This document shows positions 8,131-16,279 of a stretch of DNA of 39,820 bases, piece by piece. The notes beneath the pieces are model-generated. The model was given only the letters and a program-made list of their open reading frames with translations, was not told where the DNA came from and made no database searches. The stretch lies in the NCBI RefSeq assembly GCF_011045025.1, contig NZ_JAAKZX010000078.1, forward strand, positions 1-39,820, written 5' to 3'. Numbering within the stretch: position 1 is the first letter of the stretch; each line of letters begins with the position of its first letter. Both the position numbers and the translations under genes were made by a program. Origin of the DNA: Streptomyces ureilyticus. Lineage in GTDB: Bacteria; Actinomycetota; Actinomycetes; Streptomycetales; Streptomycetaceae.

Positions 8131-9645
8131 CTAGCGAAGCCGGATCACGTTCCAGGACAGCGGCTCCAGTACGGCGTTCAGCGTGCCGTCCTGGAGTGTC
8201 GTGCCGTCCACGGGGTGCGGGGTGACGCGTTCCGGGTTGTCGAGGGTGTTGCGGGCGTCGGGGTCGGCGTCCGCGAGTGCGGTGTGCTCGAGCAGGGTGG
8301 TCAACTCCAGGCCGTTCAGGGCGACTTCGAGGGGGAGGGAGTCGGTACGGCTGCGGTTGACCGCGAACACCGTCACCGAGCCGTCCTCCGCCCGCACCGC
8401 CGTGGCGTGCAGCAGGTCCGCTTCCCCGTACTTCTTCGTCTCGTATGTCGGTGAGTCGACCCGCACGTCGAGGACTTGGCCACGCCCGTGGCGCGAGGCC
8501 TGCGCGAACGGGAAGAACGTCGTCTGGCGCCAAGCCGGGCCGCCCGGCTCGGTCATGATCGGGGCGATGACGTTGACGAGCTGGGCGAGGCAGGCCACGG
8601 TCACGCGGTCCGCGTGCCGGAGCAGGGCGATGAGGAGTGAGCCGAAGACGACCGCGTCCATGACGCTGTAGTTGTCCTCCAGGAGGCGAGGGGCCTCGGG
8701 CCAGTCGTCCTGCTCGAACGTCTTCGCGTGCTCCTCCCACTTGGGCAGGTACCAGACGTTCCACTCGTCGAAGGAGAGGTTGATCCGCTTCTTCGACTTG
8801 AGCTTCGCGCCCACGTGGTCGGCGGTCGCGACGACGTTGTCGATGAAGGACTCCATGTCGACGGCGGAGGCGAGGAAGGAGTCGAGGTCACCGTCCTCCG
8901 GCCAGTAGTAGGCGTGGAGAGAGATGTAGTCGACCAGGTCGTACGTCTCCTTGAGGACCGTCGCCTCCCACTCGGCGAACGTCGGCATGCTCTGGCTGGA
9001 GGAGCCGCAGGCGACCAGCTCGACGGTCGGGTCGAGCTGGCGCATCGCGCGGGCCGTCTCGGCGGCGATACGGCCGTACTCCTCCGCCGTCTTGTGGCCC
9101 GTCTGCCAGGGGCCGTCCATCTCGTTGCCGAGGCACCAGAGTTTGATGCCGAAGGGGTCCTTGTCGCCGTGGACGATGCGCTTCTCCGCGAGTGCGGTGC
9201 CGGAGGTGTGGTTGGCGTACTCCTGGAGTTCCAGGGCCTCGGCGACACCGCGGGTGCCGAGGTTGACGGCCATCATGGGCTCGGCCTGGGGGCCGACCTT
9301 GCGGAGGAAGGCGATGTACTCGGAGAGGCCGAAGCGGTTGGTCTCGGTCGAGTGCCAGGCGAGGTCGAGGCGGCGGGGGCGTTCGTCCGCGGGGCCTACC
9401 GAGTCCTCCCACTTGTAGCCGGATACGAAGTTGCCGCCGGGGTAGCGGATGGCTGTCGCGCCGAGTTCGCGGACCAGGTCCAGGACGTCCGTCCGGATGC
9501 CGTGTTCGTCGGCGGTGGGGTGGCCCGGTTCGTAGATGCCGGTGTAGACGCAGCGGCCGAGGTGTTCGACGAAGGATCCGAAGAGCCGGGGGTTGACCTC
9601 GCCGACGGTGAAGGCGGGGTCGAGGGTGAAGCGGGCGGTGTGCAT
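8131..9645 (-). CDS. abfA: GH51 alpha-L-arabinofuranosidase
   Basis: 504-residue glycoside hydrolase of family 51, the usual length of intracellular bacterial enzymes. It removes terminal alpha-L-arabinofuranose from arabinoxylan or arabinan oligosaccharides by a retaining mechanism. The acid/base is E175 in CLGNEMDGPWQ and the nucleophile E294 in SFDEWNVWY. RYPGGNFVSGY (residues 67-77) and HAYYW (244-248) are also family-typical. There is no signal peptide, so it acts in the cytoplasm on imported oligosaccharides. The ATG has GAGAGGAAAAA upstream. It is the last gene of the leftward sugar operon, separated from the permeases by a strong hairpin, so its level may be set by read-through. Confidence 0.95.
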   Translation of the reverse strand: MHTARFTLDPAFTVGEVNPRLFGSFVEHLGRCVYTGIYEPGHPTADEHGIRTDVLDLVRELGATAIRYPGGNFVSGYKWEDSVGPADERPRRLDLAWHSTETNRFGLSEYIAFLRKVGPQAEPMMAVNLGTRGVAEALELQEYANHTSGTALAEKRIVHGDKDPFGIKLWCLGNEMDGPWQTGHKTAEEYGRIAAETARAMRQLDPTVELVACGSSSQSMPTFAEWEATVLKETYDLVDYISLHAYYWPEDGDLDSFLASAVDMESFIDNVVATADHVGAKLKSKKRINLSFDEWNVWYLPKWEEHAKTFEQDDWPEAPRLLEDNYSVMDAVVFGSLLIALLRHADRVTVACLAQLVNVIAPIMTEPGGPAWRQTTFFPFAQASRHGRGQVLDVRVDSPTYETKKYGEADLLHATAVRAEDGSVTVFAVNRSRTDSLPLEVALNGLELTTLLEHTALADADPDARNTLDNPERVTPHPVDGTTLQDGTLNAVLEPLSWNVIRLR

Positions 9646-9695
9646 TTTTTCCTCTCGGGGCGCGTTCTGTGGGGGGTGGTTCGTTTCGCCGGCGG

Positions 9696-9720
9696 CTGCG
9701 GGTCCATTGTGGCTGGTCGC
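9696..9720 (+). repeat. Dispersed intergenic repeat, copy 1
   Basis: CTGCGGGTCCATTGTGGCTG followed by GTCGC. A second copy with two mismatches occurs at 14872-14896. Both lie between genes and next to hairpins. The sequence resembles a motif commonly found between Streptomyces genes (from memory, not searched). Confidence 0.55.
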
Positions 9721-9759
9721 CCAGTTGAGCCCACTACAGAGGGCTCAACTGGGCGACCA
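9714..9759 (-). terminator. Very strong hairpin between permease gene and abfA
   Basis: Arms GGTCGCCCAGTTGAGCCC and its exact reverse complement (19 bp with the flanking T-A pair) enclose the loop ACTACAGA. It starts 11 bases after the permease stop and ends 69 bases before the abfA start. No U-tract follows on the minus strand, so it may attenuate or stabilise mRNA rather than fully terminate. Confidence 0.75.
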
Positions 9760-9769
9760 CTTAAGAGAG

Positions 9770-10636
9770 TTACTGCCCTGCCAAGCCCGTATGGGCCACC
9801 CCCGCCACGATCTGGCGCTGGAAGAAGACGAACACGATGATCAGCGGGAGTCCGGCCATCAAGCCGCCCGCCATCAGCTGCGCCCACTGAATGCCGTACG
9901 AGTTCATGACCGTCGCGATGCCGTTGGGCATGGTCATCAGGTCCGGGTTGTTGGTCACCATGTAGGGCCAGAGGAAGTTGTTCCACGACGCGATGAACGT
10001 GAAGATGCCGACCGCGGCGAGGGAGGGGCGGGAGAGAGGCAGAACGATGGTGAAGAAGACCCGCCAGCGGCCGGCTCCGTCGATGAAGGCCGCCTCCTCC
10101 AGTTCGCGCGGGATGCCCTGGAAGAACTTGTAGAGGATGTAGACCATCGCGGCGGGCGCGCACTGCGGCAGGATCATGCCCCAGTAGGTGTCGACCATCC
10201 CCATCTGCTGGACCGTGGTGAACAGGGGGACGCCGAGGACCGCGGGTGACACCATCAGGCCCGCCATGACCAGGCCCAGCAGGACGCCCTTGCCGCGGAA
10301 CTCGGTGCGGGCGAAGCCGTATCCGGCGAGGGCGCTGACCAGCAGAACGACGGAGGTGACGCAGACGGAGACGACGAGGGAGTTCACGAACCAGTTGGTG
10401 ATGTTGCCGGTCTCGAAGATGGCTTTCCAGGCCTGGCCGGTCCACTTCTCCGGCAGCCAGTGCGTCGGCACCGCGACGGCCTCGGTCTCGGACTTGAGGG
10501 AGGTGAACAGGGCCCAGGCGAGCGGGGACATGAACACCACGGAGACCGCGGTGCCGAGCAGGGTGAGAAGGATCTGGCTCGGGGTCCAGGGCTTGCGGGC
10601 CTTCGGGGAACTGACCCGGATCTGCGTGGCGGTCAT
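9770..10636 (-). CDS. Carbohydrate ABC transporter permease (MalG-type)
   Basis: 288-residue inner-membrane permease with about six hydrophobic segments. The cytoplasmic EAA loop that contacts the ATPase is LEEAAFIDGAGRWRVFFTI near residues 178-196, followed by the LPLSRP end. The N-terminal segment and the region around VGIFTFIASWNNFLWPY are typical of MalG/CUT1 permeases. The start overlaps the previous permease gene by 4 bases (ATGA). It forms the membrane channel with the MalF-type partner. No ATPase is encoded nearby; in Streptomyces many CUT1 systems share the ATPase MsiK (family knowledge). Confidence 0.93.
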   Translation of the reverse strand: MTATQIRVSSPKARKPWTPSQILLTLLGTAVSVVFMSPLAWALFTSLKSETEAVAVPTHWLPEKWTGQAWKAIFETGNITNWFVNSLVVSVCVTSVVLLVSALAGYGFARTEFRGKGVLLGLVMAGLMVSPAVLGVPLFTTVQQMGMVDTYWGMILPQCAPAAMVYILYKFFQGIPRELEEAAFIDGAGRWRVFFTIVLPLSRPSLAAVGIFTFIASWNNFLWPYMVTNNPDLMTMPNGIATVMNSYGIQWAQLMAGGLMAGLPLIIVFVFFQRQIVAGVAHTGLAGQ

Positions 10637-11571
10637 CGCACGCCCTCCTCACCTTTACGCAGCAGCCACATCCGCGCGACGGCGAAGGACGCGATGATCA
10701 CGAAGAAGATGATGGAGATCGCGGAGGCGTAGCCCACGCGGTAGCTGGTGAAGCCCTGTTCGAGGGTGTACTGGACGATGGTGCGGGTCGATTCCTCGGG
10801 GCCGGGAAGGAAGTCCATCATCACGACGGCCTGGTCGAAGACCTGGAGCGAGGCGAGGATCTGCAGGGCGATGACGAGCCCGGTGATGTTGCGCAGCATC
10901 GGCAGGGTGATGTGGACCATGCGGTGCCAGGCGTTCGCGCCGTCCAGCTTGGCGGCCTCGTAGAGGTGGTCGGGGATGCCCTGGAGCGCGGCGAGGTAGA
11001 GCAGGAAGCTGAAGCCGACCGTCCACCAGAGCGTGCAGATGACTACGGCGAGCATCGCGTACGACTTGTCGGTCAGCCACGGTGTGTCGATGCCGAAGAC
11101 GTGGTTGATCATGCCGGTGCCGGGATTGAACAGCCACTGCCACAGGTTGGCGGCGACGGTGGAGGGCAGCAGGAACGGGGCGAAGAAACACAGCCGCCAC
11201 AGCCACTTGCCGCGCTCGATGTGGTGGGCGAGCATCGCGAGGAAGAAGGCGAGGACCGTGATGCAGGGCACGACCAGGAGCGTGAAGTACGCGCTGTGGC
11301 CGAGCGTGTCCCACACCAGGGGATCGTCGAGGGCCTCGCGGTAGTTGTCGAGGCCGACGAAGTTCGCGCTGTCGCCGGAGATGTTGGCGTCGGTGAAGCT
11401 GAGGTAGACGCCACGCAGCAGCGGCCAGATCACGAAGAGCGCGAACAGGGTGAGGAACGGGGCGACGAACCAGCCGCCGTGCTGGAAGCCCTGCTTGCGG
11501 CGGACGGTGGCGGTGTCGGCGGCGGTCTTCGCGCGCGCCGGCCGGATGACGGTCTGGGCGCTGGTGGTCAT
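10633..11571 (-). CDS. Carbohydrate ABC transporter permease (MalF-type)
   Basis: 312-residue membrane permease. After a basic N-terminus of about 30 residues come six hydrophobic segments beginning WFVAPFLTLFALFVIWP. The EAA loop is YEAAKLDGANAWHRMVHI, followed by TLPML. The start ATG at 11571 overlaps the binding-protein stop by 4 bases; the frame continues upstream into that gene but only as an overlap. The product pairs with the MalG-type permease to import an oligosaccharide, probably an arabinoside given the GH51 enzyme in the same unit (inference). Confidence 0.93.
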   Translation of the reverse strand: MTTSAQTVIRPARAKTAADTATVRRKQGFQHGGWFVAPFLTLFALFVIWPLLRGVYLSFTDANISGDSANFVGLDNYREALDDPLVWDTLGHSAYFTLLVVPCITVLAFFLAMLAHHIERGKWLWRLCFFAPFLLPSTVAANLWQWLFNPGTGMINHVFGIDTPWLTDKSYAMLAVVICTLWWTVGFSFLLYLAALQGIPDHLYEAAKLDGANAWHRMVHITLPMLRNITGLVIALQILASLQVFDQAVVMMDFLPGPEESTRTIVQYTLEQGFTSYRVGYASAISIIFFVIIASFAVARMWLLRKGEEGVR

Positions 11572-12926
11572 GCGACCGTACCTCCCTGCGCGGCCGTCTT
11601 GCCGTCCATGGGGTTCTTCGTCGCGAGCAGTCTGGTGAGCTCGCTCTTCATCCGGCGGGCGGCGGTCTCCGGCTTGGCGGAGCCCATCGTCGAGGAGACG
11701 ACGATGGGACCGACGCGCTGGGCGAGGGTGCCGGTGGACCCGGCGAACCACACCTTCGGTTCGGTGGCCTGGTGGTCCATGGCCGAGACGTACTCGTTCT
11801 GCGGGCTCATCTTCTTGTACGCGGCCGTGGACAGGATCGGCCGGTAGGCGGGGATGTGGCCGCCGAGCGCCCATTGCCGGGCGTGCCTGATGACGTAGGC
11901 GGCGAGTTGGTGGGCGCCTTCGTTGGCGGGGCCGCCGCGGTCGGCCTGGTGCGGCAGGACGAAGGCGTGCGACTCGGCGTGGGTGGCGGGCTTGCCGAAG
12001 ACGGGCGGCAGCGGGGTGGCGCCGTACTCGACTTTCGCCGTGTCGAAGACCGGCACCGACCAGTTGCCCTCCCAGACGAAGGGGGAGCCGTTGACGAACT
12101 GTTCGGCGCTCGCGAGGCCCCCGAAACTCGGGTTGGAGTACCCGTCGGTGATGTGCCGGCGCAGGAACTCCAGAACCTGGGTGACCTTGTCGGTGTCGAA
12201 GGTGACCTCGGTATCGGCGTCGTTGAACCAGGTGCCGCCGAACTGGGTGTAGAAGGCGAGGAAGAACCACCACTGGAAGTTCTGGTCGCTGTTCCAGAAG
12301 CCGATGGTCTGCAGGCCCTTCTTCGTGGCCCCCTTGGCCTCCTTCAGCACGTCGAACCACTCGTCGGCGGAGGTGACCGGGACCATCCGGCCGTCGTCAC
12401 CGAGCAGCCCCGCCTTCTTCAGCACGTCCTTGCGGTAGAAGCAGAGCTGGACGTGGATGTCGAGCGGGACGGCGTAGAGCTTGCCGTCGATGACGCCGCG
12501 GTTCCACAGCTGAGGGCTGAAGTCCTGCTCGCGTACGCCGTACTTGGCGAGCAGGTCGACGTCCCAGGCGTCCAGGAGACGGCCGGGCGAGAATCCGGTG
12601 ACCCGGCCCATGTGCATGACGCCGAGGTCGGGTGCGCGGTTGCCCGCGGCCGCCATGGCGAGCTTGGTGTAGAAGGGGCTGCCCCACTGGAGGGTGGAAT
12701 CCTTCACCGCGATGTCCGGATGGTCCTTACGGAAGGAGTTCAGCATCGCGATCATGTTGTAGCCGTCGCCGCCACTGAAGAGGTTCCAGTAGCGCACCCG
12801 GGTGTCCGCGCCGGAGGCCAGCGCATCGGCGCCGGTGCCCAGCGCGGCGAACCCGAAGCTGCCCGCGATCGCTAATCCGCCGATCCCGCCCAGCAGTTGC
12901 CTGCGATTCAGGTCAGGTCGTCCCAT
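11568..12926 (-). CDS. Extracellular sugar-binding protein of ABC transporter (TTA codon in signal peptide)
   Basis: 452-residue CUT1-type solute-binding protein (SBP_bac_1). The N-terminus MGRPDLNRRQLLGGIGGLAI has a twin-arginine motif and hydrophobic stretch; no lipobox Cys is visible, so export by Tat with an uncleaved anchor or soluble release are both possible. The mature part shows RYWNLFSGGDG, PDLGVMHMGRV and DGKLYAVPLDIH, typical of the family. It is first in the transporter operon, 71 bases downstream of a well-formed promoter with three operator-like palindromes. Codon 18 (12873-12875 on the plus strand) is TTA, read only by the bldA tRNA in Streptomyces, which would make translation development-dependent. 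Confidence 0.93.
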   Translation of the reverse strand: MGRPDLNRRQLLGGIGGLAIAGSFGFAALGTGADALASGADTRVRYWNLFSGGDGYNMIAMLNSFRKDHPDIAVKDSTLQWGSPFYTKLAMAAAGNRAPDLGVMHMGRVTGFSPGRLLDAWDVDLLAKYGVREQDFSPQLWNRGVIDGKLYAVPLDIHVQLCFYRKDVLKKAGLLGDDGRMVPVTSADEWFDVLKEAKGATKKGLQTIGFWNSDQNFQWWFFLAFYTQFGGTWFNDADTEVTFDTDKVTQVLEFLRRHITDGYSNPSFGGLASAEQFVNGSPFVWEGNWSVPVFDTAKVEYGATPLPPVFGKPATHAESHAFVLPHQADRGGPANEGAHQLAAYVIRHARQWALGGHIPAYRPILSTAAYKKMSPQNEYVSAMDHQATEPKVWFAGSTGTLAQRVGPIVVSSTMGSAKPETAARRMKSELTRLLATKNPMDGKTAAQGGTVA

Positions 12927-12965
12927 GCCCCGCCTTACTGTCGGAGATGCCTGGCCATCCGGGAT

Positions 12966-12990
12966 TTCGAATGGCGGCCGCTACTTCGAA
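12966..12990. repeat. Paired TTCGAA palindromes in the leader of the sugar operon
   Basis: TTCGAA at 12966-12971 and 12985-12990 flank the palindrome GCGGCCGC, giving an imperfect 25-base inverted repeat between promoter and binding-protein start. It could be a second regulator site (the adjacent IclR, for instance) or an mRNA hairpin. Confidence 0.35.
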
Positions 12991-12994
12991 CGGG

Positions 12995-13023
12995 ACCGTA
13001 GAATCGAAGCGCTTGCGCGTCAA
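12995..13023 (-). promoter_or_regulatory. Sigma-70-type promoter of the sugar transporter operon
   Basis: On the minus strand: -35 TTGACG (13018-13023), 17-base spacer, -10 TACGGT (12995-13000), about 70 bases upstream of the binding-protein ATG. One AAGCGCTT operator lies inside the spacer, a position that would block polymerase. Confidence 0.75.
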
Positions 13024-13077
13024 GGGTTCACGAGAAAGCGCTTTCCCAATCCCATTGCTGGACAGGGAAAGCGCTTC
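13006..13077. promoter_or_regulatory. Three AAGCGCTT operator-like palindromes
   Basis: AAGCGCTT occurs at 13007-13014, 13036-13043 and 13069-13076. The middle copy is a perfect 12-base palindrome GAAAGCGCTTTC. The central CG step is typical of LacI-family operators. The first copy lies between -35 and -10; the second is just upstream of -35. No LacI-family gene is in the window; the local regulator is of the IclR family. Confidence 0.7.
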
Positions 13078-13090
13078 GTGAAGTGTGCGG

Positions 13091-13951
13091 CTACCCGGCG
13101 AACGCCGGCTGCGCCAGCCCCTTCCCCGCGCCCGGCACCACCAGCACCGAGCCGGACATCGGATGCGGGTCCTCCAGCCCCGTGCGGGCCGTGGTGATGT
13201 ACAGGTCCGTCAGGTCGGGACCGGCGAAGGCGCAGGCCGTGGGGCGGCGGGTGGGGAGTTCGATCACTCGGTCCAGGTCGCCGGACGGGGTGTAGCGGCG
13301 GACGGCGGCGCCGTCCCAGAGGGCTACCCAGACGCAGCCCTCGGCGTCGACGGTGAGGCCGTCGGGGAAGCCGGAGCCGTCCTCGATGGCCGCCAACTGG
13401 CGCCTGTTGACCGGTCGTTGGTCGTCTCCGATGTCGAAGACGTCGATGCGGCGGGTCGGCGAGTCGATGTAGTACATCAGGCTGCCGTCGGGGCTCCAGC
13501 CGAGGCCGTTGCTGACGGCCACGTCGTCGAGGACCACCTCCACCGCGCCGTCGGCAGTGATACGGGAGAGGGTGCCGCCCCCCGGCGCCTCGTCGTAGCG
13601 CATCGTGCCCGCCCACAGCGAACCGTCGGGGGCGACCGCGGCGTCGTTGGCGCGGCGGCCGGGGACGACTTCCCGGTGCAGCCACCGGAAGCCGTCGGGA
13701 CCATCGGCGCCGTCGGGACCGAGGAGCGCCACGCCGTCCCGGAGGTTGAGCACCAAACCGCCGCCCGTACGAGGCTTCGCGGCGCCCACGTGCTGCTCGG
13801 TCGTCAGGACCGTACGGCGGCCGGAGTCCGGTTCGTACGTGTGGACCCGGGAGCTGAGGATGTCGACCCAGATCAGCCGCTGGGCTTCGGCATCCCAGGT
13901 CGGGCCCTCGCCCAGGGTGGCGTATTCACGTACGGCCACTTCGACGGTCAT
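13091..13951 (-). CDS. SMP-30/gluconolactonase family protein
   Basis: 286-residue six-bladed beta-propeller lactonase. Divalent-metal ligands of the family are visible: E15 in LGEGPTWD, N102 in RANDAAVAPDG, N148 in VSNGLGWSPDG and D197 in FPDGLTVD. Relatives hydrolyse sugar lactones such as L-arabinono- or gluconolactone. Next to an arabinofuranosidase and importer this suggests a sugar-lactone step in oxidative arabinose use, but no sugar dehydrogenase is nearby. The ATG overlaps the end of the iclR-type gene by 4 bases, so the two are translated together. Cytoplasmic, no signal peptide. Confidence 0.88.
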   Translation of the reverse strand: MTVEVAVREYATLGEGPTWDAEAQRLIWVDILSSRVHTYEPDSGRRTVLTTEQHVGAAKPRTGGGLVLNLRDGVALLGPDGADGPDGFRWLHREVVPGRRANDAAVAPDGSLWAGTMRYDEAPGGGTLSRITADGAVEVVLDDVAVSNGLGWSPDGSLMYYIDSPTRRIDVFDIGDDQRPVNRRQLAAIEDGSGFPDGLTVDAEGCVWVALWDGAAVRRYTPSGDLDRVIELPTRRPTACAFAGPDLTDLYITTARTGLEDPHPMSGSVLVVPGAGKGLAQPAFAG

Positions 13952-14721
13952 GCCACGCTCCGGTGTCCGAGCCGCTCCGACAGGTCCGCGGCGCCCTTCA
14001 TGGCGAGCTGCTCCAGCTCGCCGCGGCGGTCGTCGCTCCAGCGGATCATCGGTACGGAGATGGAGAGCGCGGCGACGACCTGGCCCGTGCGGTCGCGTAC
14101 GGGGGCGGCCACGCAGCTGACGTCGGGGTTCGACTCGCGGCTCTCCACTGCTACGCCCCGGCGGCGGATCTCGGCGAGGGCCTCGCGCAGAACGGCCGGG
14201 TCGGTGATGCTGTTCGGTGTCATCCCGGCGAGCTCGGCGTCCTCGGGGACCCGCGAGGTCAGCTCGGAGTCGGGGAGCGAGGCGAGCAGCATCTTGCCCA
14301 CGGAGGTGCAGTGCGCGGGGAGGCGGCGCCCGGCGGCGGACACCATGCGCACGGCGTGCGTGGAGTCGACCTTGGCGATGTATATGACGTCGGTGCCCTC
14401 CAGGATGGCCACGTGCACCGTCTCGTCGCAGGTCTCCGCGACGGTCCGGGCGACCTGCTGGCCCTCGGCGGCGAGGTCCAGCTGCTCGGCGTACCGGCTG
14501 CCGAGCTGATACGGGCGCACACCGAGGCGGTAGCGTCCGGGCTGGCCCGGTACTTGCACGATGTACTGGCGAGCGGCGAGCGTGGTCACCAGCTCGTGCA
14601 CGGTGGTGCGGGGCAGCTGGAGCTTGCGCACGATGTCGGGGGCGGAGAGTGTTCCGTCCCCGTCGAGAAAGAGCTCGAGAATGTCGAGAGCCCGGGTCAC
14701 GGCTGGCACGAGACGTCCCAC
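13948..14721 (-). CDS. IclR-family transcriptional regulator
   Basis: 257-residue regulator. The N-terminal winged helix-turn-helix begins VPAVTRALDILELFL and includes LSAPDIVRKLQLPRTTVHELV; the C-terminal IclR effector domain covers residues 80-250 (for example LPAHCTSVGKMLLASLPDSEL and the final SISVPMIRW). I chose the GTG at 14721, which has AGGGAGGGG upstream; the frame extends further up to 14817 without conserved sequence. It is the first gene of a leftward unit with the lactonase and probably controls the sugar genes downstream. An AT-rich near-palindrome GTTCGATATTTCAAC (14739-14753) just upstream could be an autoregulatory site. Confidence 0.9.
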   Translation of the reverse strand: MGRLVPAVTRALDILELFLDGDGTLSAPDIVRKLQLPRTTVHELVTTLAARQYIVQVPGQPGRYRLGVRPYQLGSRYAEQLDLAAEGQQVARTVAETCDETVHVAILEGTDVIYIAKVDSTHAVRMVSAAGRRLPAHCTSVGKMLLASLPDSELTSRVPEDAELAGMTPNSITDPAVLREALAEIRRRGVAVESRESNPDVSCVAAPVRDRTGQVVAALSISVPMIRWSDDRRGELEQLAMKGAADLSERLGHRSVA

Positions 14722-14871
14722 GACCGGCCCCTCCCTAGTGTTCGATATTTCAACAGACGATCGGCATGACGAACACAGGCTACTCATAGTGGCTTTCGCC
14801 AGGCAATATGCAGGCAATCACGGACCCCTGAGCAGGGAAAACACGTTTGCGCTCCGCTGGATGCGCTGAAA

Positions 14872-14940
14872 CTGCGGGTCCGTTGTGGCTGATCGCTCCC
14901 CCACTCTCGGCTGCTCCCCCACTCTCGGCTTCGCTCGAGC
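14872..14940 (+). repeat. Dispersed repeat copy 2 plus tandem 18-base repeat
   Basis: 14872-14896 matches the repeat at 9696-9720 with two mismatches. It runs into two exact tandem copies of GCTCCCCCACTCTCGGCT (14895-14912 and 14913-14930) and then TCGCTCGAGCG and a run of G. C-runs pairing with the following G-run suggest folded RNA. This fills the roughly 300-base gap between the PucR and IclR genes; I see no gene in it. Confidence 0.6.
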
Positions 14941-15000
14941 GGGGGGACCCCCATGAGCGGAGGACCCCCATCGCGGCGGAGCCGCAAACGTCACGGCCCC

Positions 15001-15018
15001 GCGCCCCTTACGGGGCGC
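15001..15018 (-). terminator. Hairpin after the PucR gene
   Basis: GCGCCCCTTACGGGGCGC folds into a 7-bp GC stem with a 4-base loop, 6 bases beyond the PucR stop on the minus strand. Confidence 0.6.
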
Positions 15019-15023
15019 CAAGC

Positions 15024-16277
15024 TCACCGCCGAGCCCGAGGATCCCCCAGCTCCCCCCGAAGCCGCTGCGCACGCAGCACCAGCTCCAGCTCGAACCGCC
15101 GATCGGGATCGTCGATCTCGTCCCCCCACAGCTCCCGAATCTGCCGAAGGCGATACCGCACGGTCTGCGGATGGACCCCCAGCCGAGCCGCCACCTCCGG
15201 AGCCCCACCCCGTGTCTCCAGCCACGCCAGCAGCGTCTCCGCCAGCCGGCGCCCATGAGTGGGCCCGCAATGGGCGAGCGGCGCCAGGGAGCGCAGCGCC
15301 AGGTCGTCGATCAGCTCCTCGGGCTGGAGGAGGACCAGGGCCTCCGTGTGCTCCGTGCAGTAGAGGACGTCCCCGGAGGGGAGCAGTCCGCGCTCCATCA
15401 GCCGTACCGCCGCCTCGGCCCAGCGCAGCGACTTCGCCGCGTCGGCCAGCGGGACCGGCGGGCCGATCGCGCCCGCCCAGCCGGTCATCGCGCGCCGCAG
15501 CAGTTCGGGGCGCCCGGCGGCGCCCGGGTCGGGCACCACCATCCGGGGCTGCTCGCACTCCATGTCCAGCAGTACGCCCTGCCCGACGGCGGGGGCGACA
15601 GCCTCCCGGGCGGGCCGCAGCAGTACGCCCACCGCGACCTTGCCGGGAATCGGCCAGCCGATGCGCGCGGCCCGTTCGACGAACGCCTCGGTCGGGTCGC
15701 CCCGGTGGTGCTCGGTGAGCAGGAGTTCCATGAGCCCGCGCTGGAGGCGGAGCCGTTCGCCGGCCTGCCGGGCGGCGGCCTCGGCGTAGCCGCGTACGGA
15801 CTGGTCGACGAGCCCGTCCAGGTACTCGTAGCCGGCGTCGACGAGTTCGTACATCGCGGGCGGTGGGATCTCCACGCGCTGCCCGATCTCGGCGAAACGG
15901 CGCCAGGCGAGGCGTACTCCCATGCGGTAGATCGCCTGGAGCGAGTCGAGACTGCGGCCGTTGAGTCCCTCGCCGCGGCCGAACTCCTGGAAGACCTCGG
16001 GGTGGACGCGCGGGCGGCCCTCGGCGGCCTCCAGGTGCTGGATGAAGACCTCGATGGCCCGGCGGATGCCGATCAGCGCCATGGGTTCGCCGGAGTCGTC
16101 GAGGACGACGGGCAGGTGCGGGTACTCGCGGCGGATCTCCCGCAGGATCTCCTCGGCGAGGTCGGGCGCCTCGGCCAGGGCGATGGCCGCGAACTGCCGG
16201 ACCTTGAGGCGTGGTACGTCACGCCATGCCGAGCGCACGGTGACGGTTCCGGTGGTCGCCGGGGTGCGGAGCGCCAT
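15024..16277 (-). CDS. PucR-family transcriptional regulator
   Basis: 417-residue regulator. The middle carries a CdaR/GGDEF-like region, and the C-terminal PucR helix-turn-helix is GGAPEVAARLGVHPQTVRYR followed by LRQIRELWG. No PucR-type N-terminal purine domain is recognisable; residues 1-170 are all-helical, like many actinomycete members of unknown ligand. It starts 2 bases after the stop of a 50-residue membrane protein, so the pair is translationally coupled. The pair diverges from the DUF3068/glycan operon and could regulate it, although no site is proven. Confidence 0.88.
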   Translation of the reverse strand: MALRTPATTGTVTVRSAWRDVPRLKVRQFAAIALAEAPDLAEEILREIRREYPHLPVVLDDSGEPMALIGIRRAIEVFIQHLEAAEGRPRVHPEVFQEFGRGEGLNGRSLDSLQAIYRMGVRLAWRRFAEIGQRVEIPPPAMYELVDAGYEYLDGLVDQSVRGYAEAAARQAGERLRLQRGLMELLLTEHHRGDPTEAFVERAARIGWPIPGKVAVGVLLRPAREAVAPAVGQGVLLDMECEQPRMVVPDPGAAGRPELLRRAMTGWAGAIGPPVPLADAAKSLRWAEAAVRLMERGLLPSGDVLYCTEHTEALVLLQPEELIDDLALRSLAPLAHCGPTHGRRLAETLLAWLETRGGAPEVAARLGVHPQTVRYRLRQIRELWGDEIDDPDRRFELELVLRAQRLRGELGDPRARR

Positions 16278-16279
16278 GG

